Counted from the stretch's first letter, positions 1 through 8,099 are shown. The stretch is 42,877 bases of DNA from Desulforhabdus sp. TSK (GCF_022836495.1 NZ_BQXM01000042.1:1-42877); one strand, 5' to 3'. Notes: generated from the sequence alone by a model not told the origin. A program made the numbers and translations.

Positions 1-206
1 CCCGCCAGACCGCTCCCACGATACATCTCGCCCCTTGACACCCCCCCGCGCCCATGCGACACTGCCCCTAACGACGACTTCCCCCATACCCCGACCTCTT
101 TTCTGCCTTTCGAACCGGAACAGAGATGCTGGGAAGGAAGGGGTGAGCTGCAGCCGTTTCACCGGCAAACGAGGATCATCACTCCCAACAGGCTGGAATC
201 GGATTT

Positions 207-1265
207 TTACCGCTTGCTTCTTCTCCACTCGGAAGGAGACATTTCCAATCCTCCTTCACGCCAGAACCCGGCTTTATTCTCGCGCGCTTTTCGGACCGCT
301 TTGGAAAATCTCGCTGCGTATTTCACATTGGGCGGCAGGCTGTATTGCATGGCCAACCCTTGCTCGACCAACTCTTCGTTCAGCAGGCGGTCGTTCACCC
401 ACACATACCCCAACAGCCGTCCGTATCGGTCTCGTGGAACCAGGTCCATTTCGATGGCCACTCTTTTGCGAAGGACTCTCGATCTGACGAAGTCCCTGGC
501 CCGAATCCCCCAGGGGGCCTGCTCTTTTTCCGGACAATCGATCCCGATGAGCCGCACTTTTTCGACCCTTGCCCCCATCCTGACTGTCAGGGTGTCCCCG
601 TCGTATGCAGAGAGGACGGTGGCTGAAAGTGATGCGTTCGGGTCCTTCCTCACCGAATTTTTTTTGTCCGGTACGTCCTGGGATGCGGCTCTATCGCGCA
701 GCCGAGTGCCGACATCCCAGCCATCCAGGGAAATAGCCGGGGCTGGCAGTGGCTGCGGCGGAGGCTCTTTTTGAAAGAATTGCAGGAAGGGAGTCAGCTT
801 CTTCCGGATCTGCTGCATCTCGTAGGGGGACATGAGCTCCGATCGCGCCATGGACTGCGCGTGCCTCGCCTGGAAGGCCGGAATGACGGCGTAGAGCAGG
901 AAAGCCACGCTGAAGGCCAGCACCCATTCCCCCGTAGTACCGTTTCGAAGGCGGCCGTAAAAAAGGGTCAGCCGCTTTCCCGTTGTCCCGTCCCAGAGCG
1001 GCACTCCCATGGGGTTGAAGGCATCCAGCCCCAGGTGAGCAACCAGGGCCGACAGAAAAAATGGAAAGAGCGGTGTCCACCAGGCAGTCATCATGCCCAG
1101 TAGCCAGAGAATCAGGCTGTGGGAGATGGTGCGGTGAGGAATGACCCTCTTGCTGACCCGTTCCACCAAATCCGGGGCCAGACTTCCCGCAACACAAGCC
1201 GGCAGGGGGTAGTCGCTTCCCAAAGCCAGAGCCACTCCACAAATGCCATGAGAAAGCCAGGTCAT
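207..1265 (-). CDS. YdjM-like membrane hydrolase domain fused to a thermonuclease (SNase) domain
   Basis: 352 residues. The open frame runs further upstream, but the ATG at 1265 overlaps the stop of the upstream ATPase gene as ATGA and opens with a typical membrane N-terminus, so I start there. The N-terminal half resembles the DUF457/YdjM family: HRTISHSL and HLGLDAFNPMGVPL motifs with several hydrophobic membrane segments. The C-terminal half (roughly residues 210-345) is a staphylococcal-nuclease domain with the expected active-site pattern: RLIGIDCPE supplies Arg, Asp and Glu, and DRYGR supplies the second Arg. A linker rich in Pro and charged residues separates the two. The fusion would tether a nuclease to the inner membrane; whether the nuclease faces the cytoplasm or periplasm depends on a topology I cannot settle. 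Its substrate is unknown. It is the last gene of a tightly packed minus-strand run. Confidence 0.8.
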   Translation of the reverse strand: MTWLSHGICGVALALGSDYPLPACVAGSLAPDLVERVSKRVIPHRTISHSLILWLLGMMTAWWTPLFPFFLSALVAHLGLDAFNPMGVPLWDGTTGKRLTLFYGRLRNGTTGEWVLAFSVAFLLYAVIPAFQARHAQSMARSELMSPYEMQQIRKKLTPFLQFFQKEPPPQPLPAPAISLDGWDVGTRLRDRAASQDVPDKKNSVRKDPNASLSATVLSAYDGDTLTVRMGARVEKVRLIGIDCPEKEQAPWGIRARDFVRSRVLRKRVAIEMDLVPRDRYGRLLGYVWVNDRLLNEELVEQGLAMQYSLPPNVKYAARFSKAVRKARENKAGFWREGGLEMSPSEWRRSKR

Positions 1266-1906
1266 CCCTTCATCCTCGATTTCACTCCAATGAAGACATA
1301 CCGAGCTGCAGCGGCAATGAAGAGCATCTCCTTGTAGCCGTACAGCGCGAGAAAAATGATGAATCCCCCCATGAGCAGGTACGTGCAGTCGAACGTCGTC
1401 TTGCCGCTGCCGAGAGTGACGAGTCTCGGGGACGAAAGGATGCCGATGACTTTCGTGTGAATCATGTTGTAATCCATGGTCACCAGGATGATGGACCGGG
1501 ACCTGGCGATGAGCTCTTTGACCGTGTCGAGCTTGGAGTCCGTGATCTTGTCGGCGTTGGTAATGATGAGGTAGTAGTGGGGCGGCAGAATCCGTTCGAT
1601 GATGGCTTCCAGGCGTCGATCCGTGTTGGTGATTCGGGTGGGCAGCTGCTTCGTGTATTCCCGAAGCCACCGGGTGCGGGATTCGTTGGCATCCACGAAG
1701 ACGCAGGGAAGATCGTCCCGCTCCAGATTGTTCCGAAGCTGAGAAACGAACTTCGCCTTACCCGCTCCCGGTCCCCCTTCGACCACCACTACATCGCCGG
1801 GCTTTACCGTGAAGGCGTCACGATGCTTCATGGCCCGGCGAATACACAGGCGAAGGGACCTGGACTTCTCACCTTGACGCTGGATGAAGGACCAAATCTT
1901 AACCAT
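1262..1906 (-). CDS. P-loop ATPase-like protein with C-terminal membrane segments
   Basis: 214 residues. Residues 36-50 contain a Walker A-like loop, GGPGAGKAKF, where the usual Ser/Thr after GK is Ala, so nucleotide hydrolysis is uncertain. A hydrophobic strand ending in ITNADK is a weak Walker B candidate. The last 40 residues form one or two hydrophobic helices (TYLLMGGFIIFLALYGYKEM onward), so the protein is probably anchored to the inner membrane. The stop codon overlaps the start of the SNase fusion by four bases, implying translational coupling and a joint function. This pairing resembles small AAA-type ATPases that serve conjugation or phage-derived membrane complexes, but I recognise no named family. 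Confidence 0.65.
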   Translation of the reverse strand: MVKIWSFIQRQGEKSRSLRLCIRRAMKHRDAFTVKPGDVVVVEGGPGAGKAKFVSQLRNNLERDDLPCVFVDANESRTRWLREYTKQLPTRITNTDRRLEAIIERILPPHYYLIITNADKITDSKLDTVKELIARSRSIILVTMDYNMIHTKVIGILSSPRLVTLGSGKTTFDCTYLLMGGFIIFLALYGYKEMLFIAAAARYVFIGVKSRMKG

Positions 1907-1999
1907 AGTGCAAATCGAAATCTCTACGATCCCTCATCCCCATAGTCAGTCTCATGGGAAAGGATGCAAAGGTGGGGATGATCCGGCAGGAGATTTCGG

Positions 2000-2620
2000 T
2001 CATATCCCCTGCAGGATCGCTTTCAGCTTTTCCCTGTGCTCACCGTCTACGAGCGACAGAACGGATTCCAAAGCTGCCTGCAGTTCCGGCCGTTTGGATT
2101 CCAGCCCCTGGATGCGGGTTTTAATCTCTATGGTTTTGGAAATGGCGGCTTTGGTGTCTTCCAGACCGGCCTCCACCCGCTTTTGGATCCAGTCCAGCTC
2201 GTTTCTGAAGTCTTGAAGGATGGTCTCTTCCCTTGTGATCCAGGAGCGAAGGGCCTGGTATTTGGCGATGGCCGCGGCCGCTTCGGTCCTCATGGAACGC
2301 AGGGTAGCGAAGTACTTGACCCGACTGTCCAGGGCTTCCTTGGGGCAAATGAGAGGAAGGGTCGCCGAAATGGTGAAGTCGAAAGTCGACCTGGCCTGGT
2401 TTCCTGAGCTTTCGAGAGTGGCATCGTCTTCGGAAAGCAGGGCCGTCTGCCCATATCGTCCCCGGGTCGTGGCTTTCACGCTGATCTGGTTGTACCAGCG
2501 ACTCTGGGCCTGGAACTGCTGCAGCTCCGGGGAATGCTCCACGATGTACTGCACCGGGTCCATCCCCCACGCTGGCACACTCAGGCATGCAAGCCAAAAG
2601 GCAACGAGAAATTTTTTCAT
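2000..2620 (-). CDS. Exported coiled-coil protein resembling half of a TolC-type outer-membrane factor
   Basis: 206 residues with an N-terminal signal peptide (MKKFLVAFWLACLSVPAWG, then DPVQ), so it should be exported to the periplasm. The segment YIVEHSPELQQFQAQ resembles the first helix of outer-membrane efflux proteins. The C-terminal half (about 95-200) is highly charged, Glu/Arg/Lys-rich and predicted helical or coiled coil. At 206 residues it is about half the length of a TolC monomer, so it may be a truncated or divergent relative. Its start overlaps the stop of the preceding small gene as ATGA. Function is not known; a role in an envelope-spanning complex with the membrane ATPase downstream is a guess from proximity. 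Confidence 0.6.
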   Translation of the reverse strand: MKKFLVAFWLACLSVPAWGMDPVQYIVEHSPELQQFQAQSRWYNQISVKATTRGRYGQTALLSEDDATLESSGNQARSTFDFTISATLPLICPKEALDSRVKYFATLRSMRTEAAAAIAKYQALRSWITREETILQDFRNELDWIQKRVEAGLEDTKAAISKTIEIKTRIQGLESKRPELQAALESVLSLVDGEHREKLKAILQGI

Positions 2621-2802
2621 GGCTGCTCCTCGGGTCGAATGTCGATGAGTACGAGTTGGGTCTGCAGAGCGATCAGGCGGTTGAGGGACGCTTCATGCTC
2701 GGGGGTATTCACCGTGAAGGAGAGCACCACCTTGGCCGTCCGTTCTCCGTTGGTTTGAGTCGACTGGACCTGTTTGATTTCCGCCAGCAGGTTTTGAATC
2801 AT
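2617..2802 (-). CDS. Small conserved-looking hypothetical protein
   Basis: 61 residues, no recognised family. It has no signal peptide; the sequence reads like a single alpha/beta unit (VVLSFTVNTPEHEASL). The stop overlaps the start of the exported protein downstream (ATGA), and the gene sits 15 bases after the RuvC-like gene, so it belongs to the same minus-strand operon. That packing is the main support for its being real. Confidence 0.5.
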   Translation of the reverse strand: MIQNLLAEIKQVQSTQTNGERTAKVVLSFTVNTPEHEASLNRLIALQTQLVLIDIRPEEQP

Positions 2803-2817
2803 GAGCTTTCTCCTTTT

Positions 2818-3408
2818 TCACCCACGAGGGGCATTCCGGTCTCTTCCGGCAGTACGTGTTGCAGAAGGACACGTAAGCGATATCCCCGTCGGGGCATGGG
2901 ATTTTAGTTTTCCTTGCCATTGGCGCTCCTCGATGAACCAGTGACCGAGGTTCACTGCATCGGCGATGTTGTGATCGGTGACCTTCCGTTGAAGGATGTC
3001 GGACGCTTTCATGCGACTGAGCCCCTTCAGCCGATCCCGGCCCAGGGAGGAGGCGCCGAGAGACCTCTGCCAGGTGCCGGGCTGGACCACGTGGGCCGTT
3101 TTCCCCAGCACTTTCCACTGGGCCTGGATCTCCCCCCGGGCGACGATCAGCGTGAGCAGGGACGGCCATCGCTTGATCGCTTCCCGAGGCGGCAGGTTGG
3201 CCGGCAGGTACTGGCCTTCGATGACGAGAAGGTCCGATTGCCTGGCCAGGCAGGCGACCTGCCTCAGCCAGAGCCCACCGGGCTCGACGGCGATTTTTCC
3301 CACCCAGAGAACTTCTCGTCCGACGAAAAGAGCAAATGACGGCGTGTTTGAATCGGGGTCACATGAGCAAATCGTTTCATCTGAAAAATGCCATAGGCGG
3401 CTTTGCAT
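2818..3408 (-). CDS. RuvC-like Holliday-junction resolvase / RNase H-fold nuclease
   Basis: 196 residues from the ATG at 3408, which has a GGGAGGA ribosome site five to six bases upstream; an in-frame GTG at 3435 is possible but lacks one. The acidic pattern of RuvC-type enzymes is visible: Asp in CDPDSNTPSFAL near the N-terminus, Glu in LLVIEGQY, and Asp in NIADAVNLGHW near residue 165. Enzymes of this fold cleave branched DNA during recombination or phage DNA resolution. It lies in a replication/recombination block with a DnaD-like protein and zinc-ribbon proteins, which fits a role in element DNA processing. The C-terminal tail (TGISLTCPSATRTAGRDRNAPRG) is low-complexity and basic. Divergence from RuvC proper is large, so the fold is more certain than the substrate. 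Confidence 0.65.
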   Translation of the reverse strand: MQSRLWHFSDETICSCDPDSNTPSFALFVGREVLWVGKIAVEPGGLWLRQVACLARQSDLLVIEGQYLPANLPPREAIKRWPSLLTLIVARGEIQAQWKVLGKTAHVVQPGTWQRSLGASSLGRDRLKGLSRMKASDILQRKVTDHNIADAVNLGHWFIEERQWQGKLKSHAPTGISLTCPSATRTAGRDRNAPRG

Positions 3409-3485
3409 CGAGTCCTCCCGCAGGTGGTGCGCCACTGGGCAAGGTTCTGGTTACAGATCGGGCAGGTATTCCCGTTTTTCAGCAT
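3264..3485 (-). CDS. Possible small zinc-ribbon protein, overlapping reading frame
   Basis: 73 residues from the ATG at 3485. The N-terminal 30 residues carry CPICNQNL followed by TTCGRTRC, a CxxC...CxxxxC-type zinc-ribbon pattern common in small phage proteins. It overlaps the upstream zinc protein by 35 bases and the RuvC-like gene by about 145 bases. The cysteine motif lies entirely before the RuvC-like start, so only the unremarkable C-terminal tail is overlapped. The ribosome site is weak. It could be a real overlapping gene or a displaced remnant of the neighbouring zinc-finger gene. Confidence 0.35.
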   Translation of the reverse strand: MLKNGNTCPICNQNLAQWRTTCGRTRCKAAYGIFQMKRFAHVTPIQTRRHLLFSSDEKFSGWEKSPSSPVGSG

Positions 3486-3786
3486 GACGTCCAAAGGGCT
3501 CCCCGTATTTCCGCCGAGTGCACCGGTGGCACCGGACCTGCTGCATGGCGTTGGTGAGAAAGGTCGTGCGGCAGGAAAAATTCCTGCACCGGCGGGCATA
3601 CCACCTTCCGGCCGCTCTCCGGTTGAGAGCTTCCGCGCGACAGGCTTCACACACGTAGTAGGTTTTGCGCGCTTCGAGGCGGGTCCCGTGTACCGGGCAC
3701 CGCTGGGGCGGCAGGTTCTCCGGGAGCAGCTTCGACGCATGCGCCACCCTCTGCTTGCGGGCTTTTTTCTTCGGGAAAAGAGACAT
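3451..3786 (-). CDS. Cysteine-rich zinc-binding protein
   Basis: 111 residues, strongly basic, with two probable zinc sites: C/H ligands in RCPVHG...YYVCEAC (residues about 29-50) and CRNFSC...RCHRC (about 66-90). The N-terminus (MSLFPKKKARKQR) is lysine/arginine-rich, suggesting nucleic-acid binding. It overlaps the 3' end of the upstream replication-protein gene by 140 bases in another frame. That is long for a normal overlap, so its exact start may be later. Its role is unknown; small zinc proteins of this sort are frequent next to replication genes of phages and integrative elements. Confidence 0.5.
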   Translation of the reverse strand: MSLFPKKKARKQRVAHASKLLPENLPPQRCPVHGTRLEARKTYYVCEACRAEALNRRAAGRWYARRCRNFSCRTTFLTNAMQQVRCHRCTRRKYGEPFGRHAEKREYLPDL

Positions 3787-4858
3787 GATTTTCCTCCAGG
3801 TACTTGATGGCCAGGGCTTCCAGGGTCTCGGGCCTGAACGAATGGATTCTCACGAGCGGGTTTTTCCGCTTCACTTCTTCCACGATCCGCTGACGTTCTT
3901 CTGGGCGAAGGGAGGCGAAACGTTCCGACGCCTGCCGGTAACGCTCTTCGGCTTCCCGTTCCTCCCTCTCCCGCGCTTCCAGCGCTTTTCTCACCTCCTT
4001 TTCGCGTTCTTCCTGTGCGGCCAGGTCTTCCACCATGCTTTTTCCCCAGTCGCGGTTCAGGGACTGCCCCAGGTATGCCCGGTAATCCTGCTTCGCATGG
4101 CTGTTAGCGTAGAGAATATTTCTTCGAACGTAGGCAGGGCCTTTGTCTTCAAGGAAATCCCGGACCTTTTCCCGCAGATATTCCTTACGGTGGCTCGGTG
4201 GAATCAGCTCCAGGAGCTGACTCAGCGAATCCTCCGGCTGAGGCGGCGTCTTGTCTTTTTCCCCCAAAGAAACGACGACAACGGATGCGAGCGGGGCGGG
4301 CGGAGTGACCGGTGCCTTGCAGGCACTCTGTTTGTAGTAGTCGTTTTCTGTATTCTGTAGTCTGTATTCTGGGGGCGTTTCCGGAACGGGTGGGTAACGT
4401 TTCTGAAACGTTTTATCGATCCCTTGAGCAACACCTCCCGAATGCTTTTCCTCTGTGCCGGAATCCTCCTCGTTCGAGGCGGGATGAGGCTTTGCAGCCG
4501 GCATTTCCACGGCGTTTCGTTGTTTCTCCCGGTGCCGCCGCACCCGTTCGGTGGATGATTTGCCTTCGAATTGCCGTTTGTCCCACTTGGCGATTCTGAA
4601 AACGGTGCCTTCTTGAAACAGCATGCCGTAAAATTGAAACGTTTCAATCGCCCGTGTAACGTCTTCGACCGGTACCGCCGCCTCGTCGGCGATGTCTGAA
4701 ATTTCCGCCGGCAGCGTTTCAGCCAACAGAAGGTACCCCGGCCGTGGAGAGCGCCGTGCAATGCACAGGCAGGCAATCCAGGTCCAGCGATGTTCTGCCG
4801 GAAGGCGCCTCAATTTGGGATCGCGCGTGATTTCCGTGTAGAGTCGTAGCCATTCCAT
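3647..4858 (-). CDS. DnaD-like phage replisome-organiser protein
   Basis: 403 residues from the ATG at 4858, preceded by GGAAGG about nine bases upstream; an upstream in-frame start at 4960 adds an arginine-rich segment unlike the family. Residues 1-120 look like the winged-helix N-terminal domain of phage replisome organisers (EWLRLYTEITRDPKLRRL, with a GYLLL strand and a KWDKRQFEGKSS tail). The middle is a low-complexity linker, and the C-terminal third contains a long charged coiled coil (EEREKEVRKALEAREREERE). Such proteins load helicase at phage or element origins. The gene heads the block containing the zinc proteins and the RuvC-like resolvase. Confidence 0.65.
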   Translation of the reverse strand: MEWLRLYTEITRDPKLRRLPAEHRWTWIACLCIARRSPRPGYLLLAETLPAEISDIADEAAVPVEDVTRAIETFQFYGMLFQEGTVFRIAKWDKRQFEGKSSTERVRRHREKQRNAVEMPAAKPHPASNEEDSGTEEKHSGGVAQGIDKTFQKRYPPVPETPPEYRLQNTENDYYKQSACKAPVTPPAPLASVVVVSLGEKDKTPPQPEDSLSQLLELIPPSHRKEYLREKVRDFLEDKGPAYVRRNILYANSHAKQDYRAYLGQSLNRDWGKSMVEDLAAQEEREKEVRKALEAREREEREAEERYRQASERFASLRPEERQRIVEEVKRKNPLVRIHSFRPETLEALAIKYLEENHVSFPEEKSPQAEGGACVEAAPGEPAAPAVPGTRDPPRSAQNLLRV

Positions 4859-5021
4859 GGGGGGGGACCTTCCGGGTAGAAGGGACGAAGCTCCGCCATA
4901 CTCGGGGCGCCGTGCTCCTCCAAACGAACGATTCCGGAAAAGTACGAAGCGCAGCGCCATCAGGTGCCGAGTACACCGTGTTACTCATTGGTTACGTGAA
5001 ACAAACCCAAAGCGTTCCGGT

Positions 5022-5609
5022 TCACTCCAGGTAATCGCCGAGACCAACCTGCTCGAAGCGATCTCGAATCCGGCCGATTTCTCGATGCAGGGTGGTGGAT
5101 GGAATCTTGAGCCGCCTGCCCACCTCCCTGGCGCTGAGCCCTGAAGGCCCCAGGCCATGGCAGATTTTTTGCTGACGCGGGGTTAATTTTCGAACCGTAC
5201 GCTTTAGATCGATCCCCAGATGGAGGAGATCTGCGGAATCCATGGAGAGCGAAGGACTTTCCCGGACGACACAGTCGGACGAGGGAATGAGGCCGTCGTC
5301 TTCAGGAGGGAATTCGACGCAGCAATGAGAGACCTTCCTCTTGTCCGCATTCTTTTCACGGACAAGATCCATGAGGCGGTTTCGAATCACAGAAGCCATG
5401 AACCCCCTCCGGGACACCTCCTTGAGCGGGTCATAAGATTTTCGATTGAGATACCAATGGATCAAGCATTCCTGCTGCAGATCATCCTTGTCCTCCTTCC
5501 TCAGGCATTCCCAGCTTCTCCCAAACTTTGAAATCAAACTTCCGACCAACGCCAGCTCCCATTCCTCGAACAAGTCCCCATACTCGCAACTCACAGGACA
5601 CCTCCACAT
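5022..5609 (-). CDS. Sigma-70-family RNA polymerase sigma factor (element-encoded)
   Basis: 195 residues. The N-terminal region has a sigma region-2-like segment (DLQQECLIHWYLNRKSYDP to VIRNRLMDLVREKN, residues about 43-88). The C-terminal region has a region-4 helix-turn-helix (LTPRQQKICHGLGPSGLSAR, then EVGRRLKIPSTTLHREIGRI, residues about 138-182). The middle contains a Ser/Pro-rich spacer. It is likely an alternative sigma factor that activates the downstream minus-strand genes of this element, all of which point away from it. Its start codon sits in the loop of a perfect inverted repeat (separate entry), suggesting autoregulation at the RNA or DNA level. Phage late-gene regulators can look the same. 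Confidence 0.7.
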   Translation of the reverse strand: MWRCPVSCEYGDLFEEWELALVGSLISKFGRSWECLRKEDKDDLQQECLIHWYLNRKSYDPLKEVSRRGFMASVIRNRLMDLVREKNADKRKVSHCCVEFPPEDDGLIPSSDCVVRESPSLSMDSADLLHLGIDLKRTVRKLTPRQQKICHGLGPSGLSAREVGRRLKIPSTTLHREIGRIRDRFEQVGLGDYLE

Positions 5610-5626
5610 TGCTCCTGGAGGTGTCC
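5596..5626 (-). promoter_or_regulatory. Inverted repeat enclosing the sigma-factor start codon
   Basis: Perfect 11-bp arms, GGACACCTCCA at 5596-5606 and its complement at 5616-5626, separated by nine bases. In the minus-strand transcript the loop holds the AGGAGCAAUG start region of the sigma-factor gene. It could act as an RNA hairpin controlling translation, or as a protein operator. Confidence 0.5.
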
Positions 5627-5637
5627 CGAAGAGTTGA

Positions 5638-5925
5638 AGGCGAGCTTACGGAGGATTGGGTCCGCCGAAAATCACGGAGGTCTCACGGAGGGTGGAAAAC
5701 CGATGGGAAATGCCGGGACAGTTTTGGGCACTGTTTCGTAGAGATTGAATGAAAGCGCTTGTGTTTCGGATGATTCAGGAAGGGTTAAAGCGAGGAAAAC
5801 TAAGGCAGGGTAAGACGATAAATTTTATAGAAGGACAAGCAAGAGTTTGTAGGGTCCACTTGCGAGACCGGTTCGGAACTCGTGGAGAATAAAAGAGACT
5901 TGGCTGAGCCAAAGAAAGGGCTTTC
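5638..5925. other. Intergenic control region between sigma factor and excisionase
   Basis: No gene is evident. Three ACGGAGG heptamers occur at 5648, 5674 and 5685; the last two lie in a near-tandem TCACGGAGG repeat. They could bind a regulator of the divergent sigma-factor and excisionase genes. I see no strong sigma-70 promoter. Confidence 0.35.
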
Positions 5926-6147
5926 ATGGGAGCGTTTGAACGAAAATACCTGTCGCCAAAAGAGATCTCAGAAAAGTTCGGAATCCCCCAGGGGACACTC
6001 ACGCAGTGGCGCCACCTCGGCAAGGGACCCGCTTACTTCAAACTGGGCCGGAAGGTGCGGTACGCACTGGATGATTTCGAGGAGTGGTTAAAGAATCAGC
6101 GGATTCTGACAACCGATGCTCTTGAACTGTCCTCTCGAATCCGTTGA
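5926..6147 (+). CDS. xis: Excisionase / AlpA-MerR-type helix-turn-helix protein
   Basis: 73 residues. YLSPKEISEKFGIPQGTLTQ is the first half of a winged helix-turn-helix, followed by the usual GKGPAYFKLGRKVRYALDD turn and strand and a short helix. This is the HTH_17/AlpA family that binds attachment sites and steers excision. It is on the opposite strand to the integrase at 10.2-11.4 kb. Its 3' end is the antisense complement of an integrase C-terminus (about RE-AINGFERTVQEHR on the minus strand), showing that xis and int once converged with overlapping ends. Two decayed copies of this gene occur at 8.7 and 10.2 kb. ATG at 5926 follows an AAAGGG ribosome site. Confidence 0.8.
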   Translation: MGAFERKYLSPKEISEKFGIPQGTLTQWRHLGKGPAYFKLGRKVRYALDDFEEWLKNQRILTTDALELSSRIR

Positions 6148-6293
6148 TGGCTTCCCTGTCGGAGGACAAGACAACTAAAGAGGTCCTGTTCTCTGGCTGA
6201 AGATTTTCTGATGTTTCAATGCAGAGCAGCCTTTTCCTTCACAAGAAAGCCCCGGATTTTCGTGTTGAAAAAGGGCGCTTCCTATTAAGGCTG

Positions 6294-7673
6294 TCACATT
6301 TCGGTCTCTTCGTTGTACAGAACGACACCCTCCTCACTCGCCCGTCTTATCATTGCATCGGTGAACCCTTTCTTGCTGAAGAGACAGAAGAGTTCTCTTC
6401 TCTCCTTCGTCCCCCATACCACTTGGCTTGCCTTCTGCCTCAATGCTTCATAGATATCGATCCCTACCGGCTTTTCACTCCATTTGACTTCGCCAAGGAC
6501 GATGGAGTCCAAATCCCGATTCACTGCAACGACATCTATTTCTTCGTTCCGATCCCACCATCTTCCCACGGCGGAAAACGGGAAGAAGCGGTCCATATTT
6601 CTCCAGAGTGTTTCCATGGCTGCTTTCTCGTATACACTGGAAAGATGCTGAGGAAGCGCTTTGTTGATACTTGCCAGGACCCCTTCGACTCTGCCCATTT
6701 CAAGCTCTCCGCGTCTTGGAAACACGAACTTGAACCAGAAGTGGAAGAATTCATCGGTGATCCGATAAAGCCCCTTCTTGCTCTTAAGAGGCTTTTCTTC
6801 CGTCACCGGCAACTCGCGCTCAACAATCTTCAGATCTCCCAAAACGCCGAGGTATTTGTTGGCAACGGGCTGGCTTATTCCTGTAGCGTTCACGATTTCC
6901 GACAATTTCCGTTTGCCCTGGGCAATGGCCTGCAGCAGTGCAAAGTAGTAGCGTGGCTCCCGAAGCTCTTCACGCAGGATGAATTCCACTTCATCGTAGA
7001 GCATCGCCCCTTTGTTGAGAACGTGATCCTTCAGATTTTGAGAGAAATCTTTCTTGGAGCTCAACTGAAGCCAGTATGCCGGGATGCCGCCGGCAACGGA
7101 AAAATGGGCAAGCCTATCCTCATAGGGTTTTCCCTGCCTGAACTGACTCGCCGCGGCAACACTCAGAGGATCAACACGCCATTGCCCAGTTCTTCTGCCA
7201 TACAACGGCGAGCGGTAGCCCAATACCTCGTTTTCCATCATGGCCATGCTGGAGCCCAGAAGGAGAACATAGACCTTGGTCCCCGACCAGTATTCGTCCC
7301 ATGCCTTCTGAAAAAGGCCGGCGATGGCCGGATTCGACCACATCAGGTAGGGAAATTCATCGATGGCGAGCACGAACCGCTCATTCTTCGACCTGACGTA
7401 GGCGAAGCTCTCTTCCCATCCTGCAAAGCCGCGGGTTTCCAGAAGCGGCTCCTGGAAAAACCGGCCGAGCGCCTGCGAGAAACGGAACAACTGCTCCTTC
7501 TCGTTGGTGCTTTCAGCAAGGAAATAGACGTGAGGTTTGTCGCTGATGAACTGCTTCACCAATTCGGTTTTACCAACTCGCCGTTTGCCCCAGAGTATAA
7601 TGAACTGACTTTGCGGCTCCATCCACTTCTCTTCCAGGAACCCCAGCTCCCTTTCCCTGTCAATGAATGCCAT
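6294..7673 (-). CDS. Archaeal-type ATPase with C-terminal DUF234/PD-(D/E)XK-like domain
   Basis: 459 residues. Residues 1-230 are a STAND-like 'archaeal ATPase': FIDRERELGFLEEKW start, Walker A GKRRVGKTEL, Walker B FVLAIDEFPYL and a YGRRTGQW segment. A winged helix follows (KLSEIVNATGISQPVANKYL), and the C-terminal DUF234 region has EEIDVVAVN...VLGEVKW, a D...ExK pattern typical of a PD-(D/E)XK nuclease fold. These proteins are common single-gene cargo in bacteria and archaea; their job is unproven, with defence or DNA maintenance suggested. ATG has GGAGG seven bases upstream. It lies between two scraps of the excisionase, so it was inserted as cargo. Confidence 0.85.
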   Translation of the reverse strand: MAFIDRERELGFLEEKWMEPQSQFIILWGKRRVGKTELVKQFISDKPHVYFLAESTNEKEQLFRFSQALGRFFQEPLLETRGFAGWEESFAYVRSKNERFVLAIDEFPYLMWSNPAIAGLFQKAWDEYWSGTKVYVLLLGSSMAMMENEVLGYRSPLYGRRTGQWRVDPLSVAAASQFRQGKPYEDRLAHFSVAGGIPAYWLQLSSKKDFSQNLKDHVLNKGAMLYDEVEFILREELREPRYYFALLQAIAQGKRKLSEIVNATGISQPVANKYLGVLGDLKIVERELPVTEEKPLKSKKGLYRITDEFFHFWFKFVFPRRGELEMGRVEGVLASINKALPQHLSSVYEKAAMETLWRNMDRFFPFSAVGRWWDRNEEIDVVAVNRDLDSIVLGEVKWSEKPVGIDIYEALRQKASQVVWGTKERRELFCLFSKKGFTDAMIRRASEEGVVLYNEETEM

Positions 7674-7710
7674 ATCGCCTCCATGGATATACTTTAGAGT
7701 ATTATACTTA

Positions 7711-7974
7711 TCAGTATATAATATTTAGGCGATTCAATTTCAATGCTTTTACTCCACTGCTGTCTCCGGCAGGACCATCTTGATCGGCGCTTTCATTTTT
7801 CCAGCGCTCTTGAATCTTTCTTGGGGTACTTTTCATCCAGGCCTTTTGGATGATGACGGCCAAAGATGCTGGAAGCCCCGTCGATCTCTGTTCTATCGAG
7901 ACAAGCTCGTCCGCCAGCTCGATCAGCAAAGGATATCTCTCTTTTTTCAGACCGGCTGCTTCTTTGTATAAGCG
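7711..7974 (-). pseudogene. Remnant of an unidentified coding sequence
   Basis: An open stretch of 87 codons with protein-like composition (for example LKKERYPLLIELADELVSIE) but no ATG or ribosome site; it follows directly after a stop codon in the same frame. It is upstream of, and on the same strand as, the archaeal-type ATPase. I read it as the 3' end of a gene lost at an insertion junction. The family is not recognised. Confidence 0.3.
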
Positions 7975-8051
7975 TCAATGTCGTTATGATCAGCGTTTCC
8001 AGAATCGCAGATATAGCAGTTTTCCTATGCTCAAAGAAAAGAGGCTGGTGG

Positions 8052-8057
8052 TATAAT
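8052..8057 (+). promoter_or_regulatory. TATAAT -10 box upstream of the DUF4332-like gene
   Basis: Perfect TATAAT 42 bases before the ATG at 8100. The -35 position (about 8030-8035, CTCAAA) matches poorly. Confidence 0.4.
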
Positions 8058-8099
8058 GTCAAAATTATCACTCCTCACCACCCAAAAGGAGAATCACGC

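Noticed and set aside
1266-1670. Longer N-terminus for the SNase fusion
   Set aside because: The extension is antiparallel to none but overlaps the ATPase gene in another frame, is His/Arg-rich and unlike any family; the ATGA-coupled start is better.
6219-7697. Long 492-codon open frame on the plus strand
   Set aside because: It is antisense to the archaeal-type ATPase, whose Walker motifs and domain order are unmistakable; the plus-strand translation has no family features.
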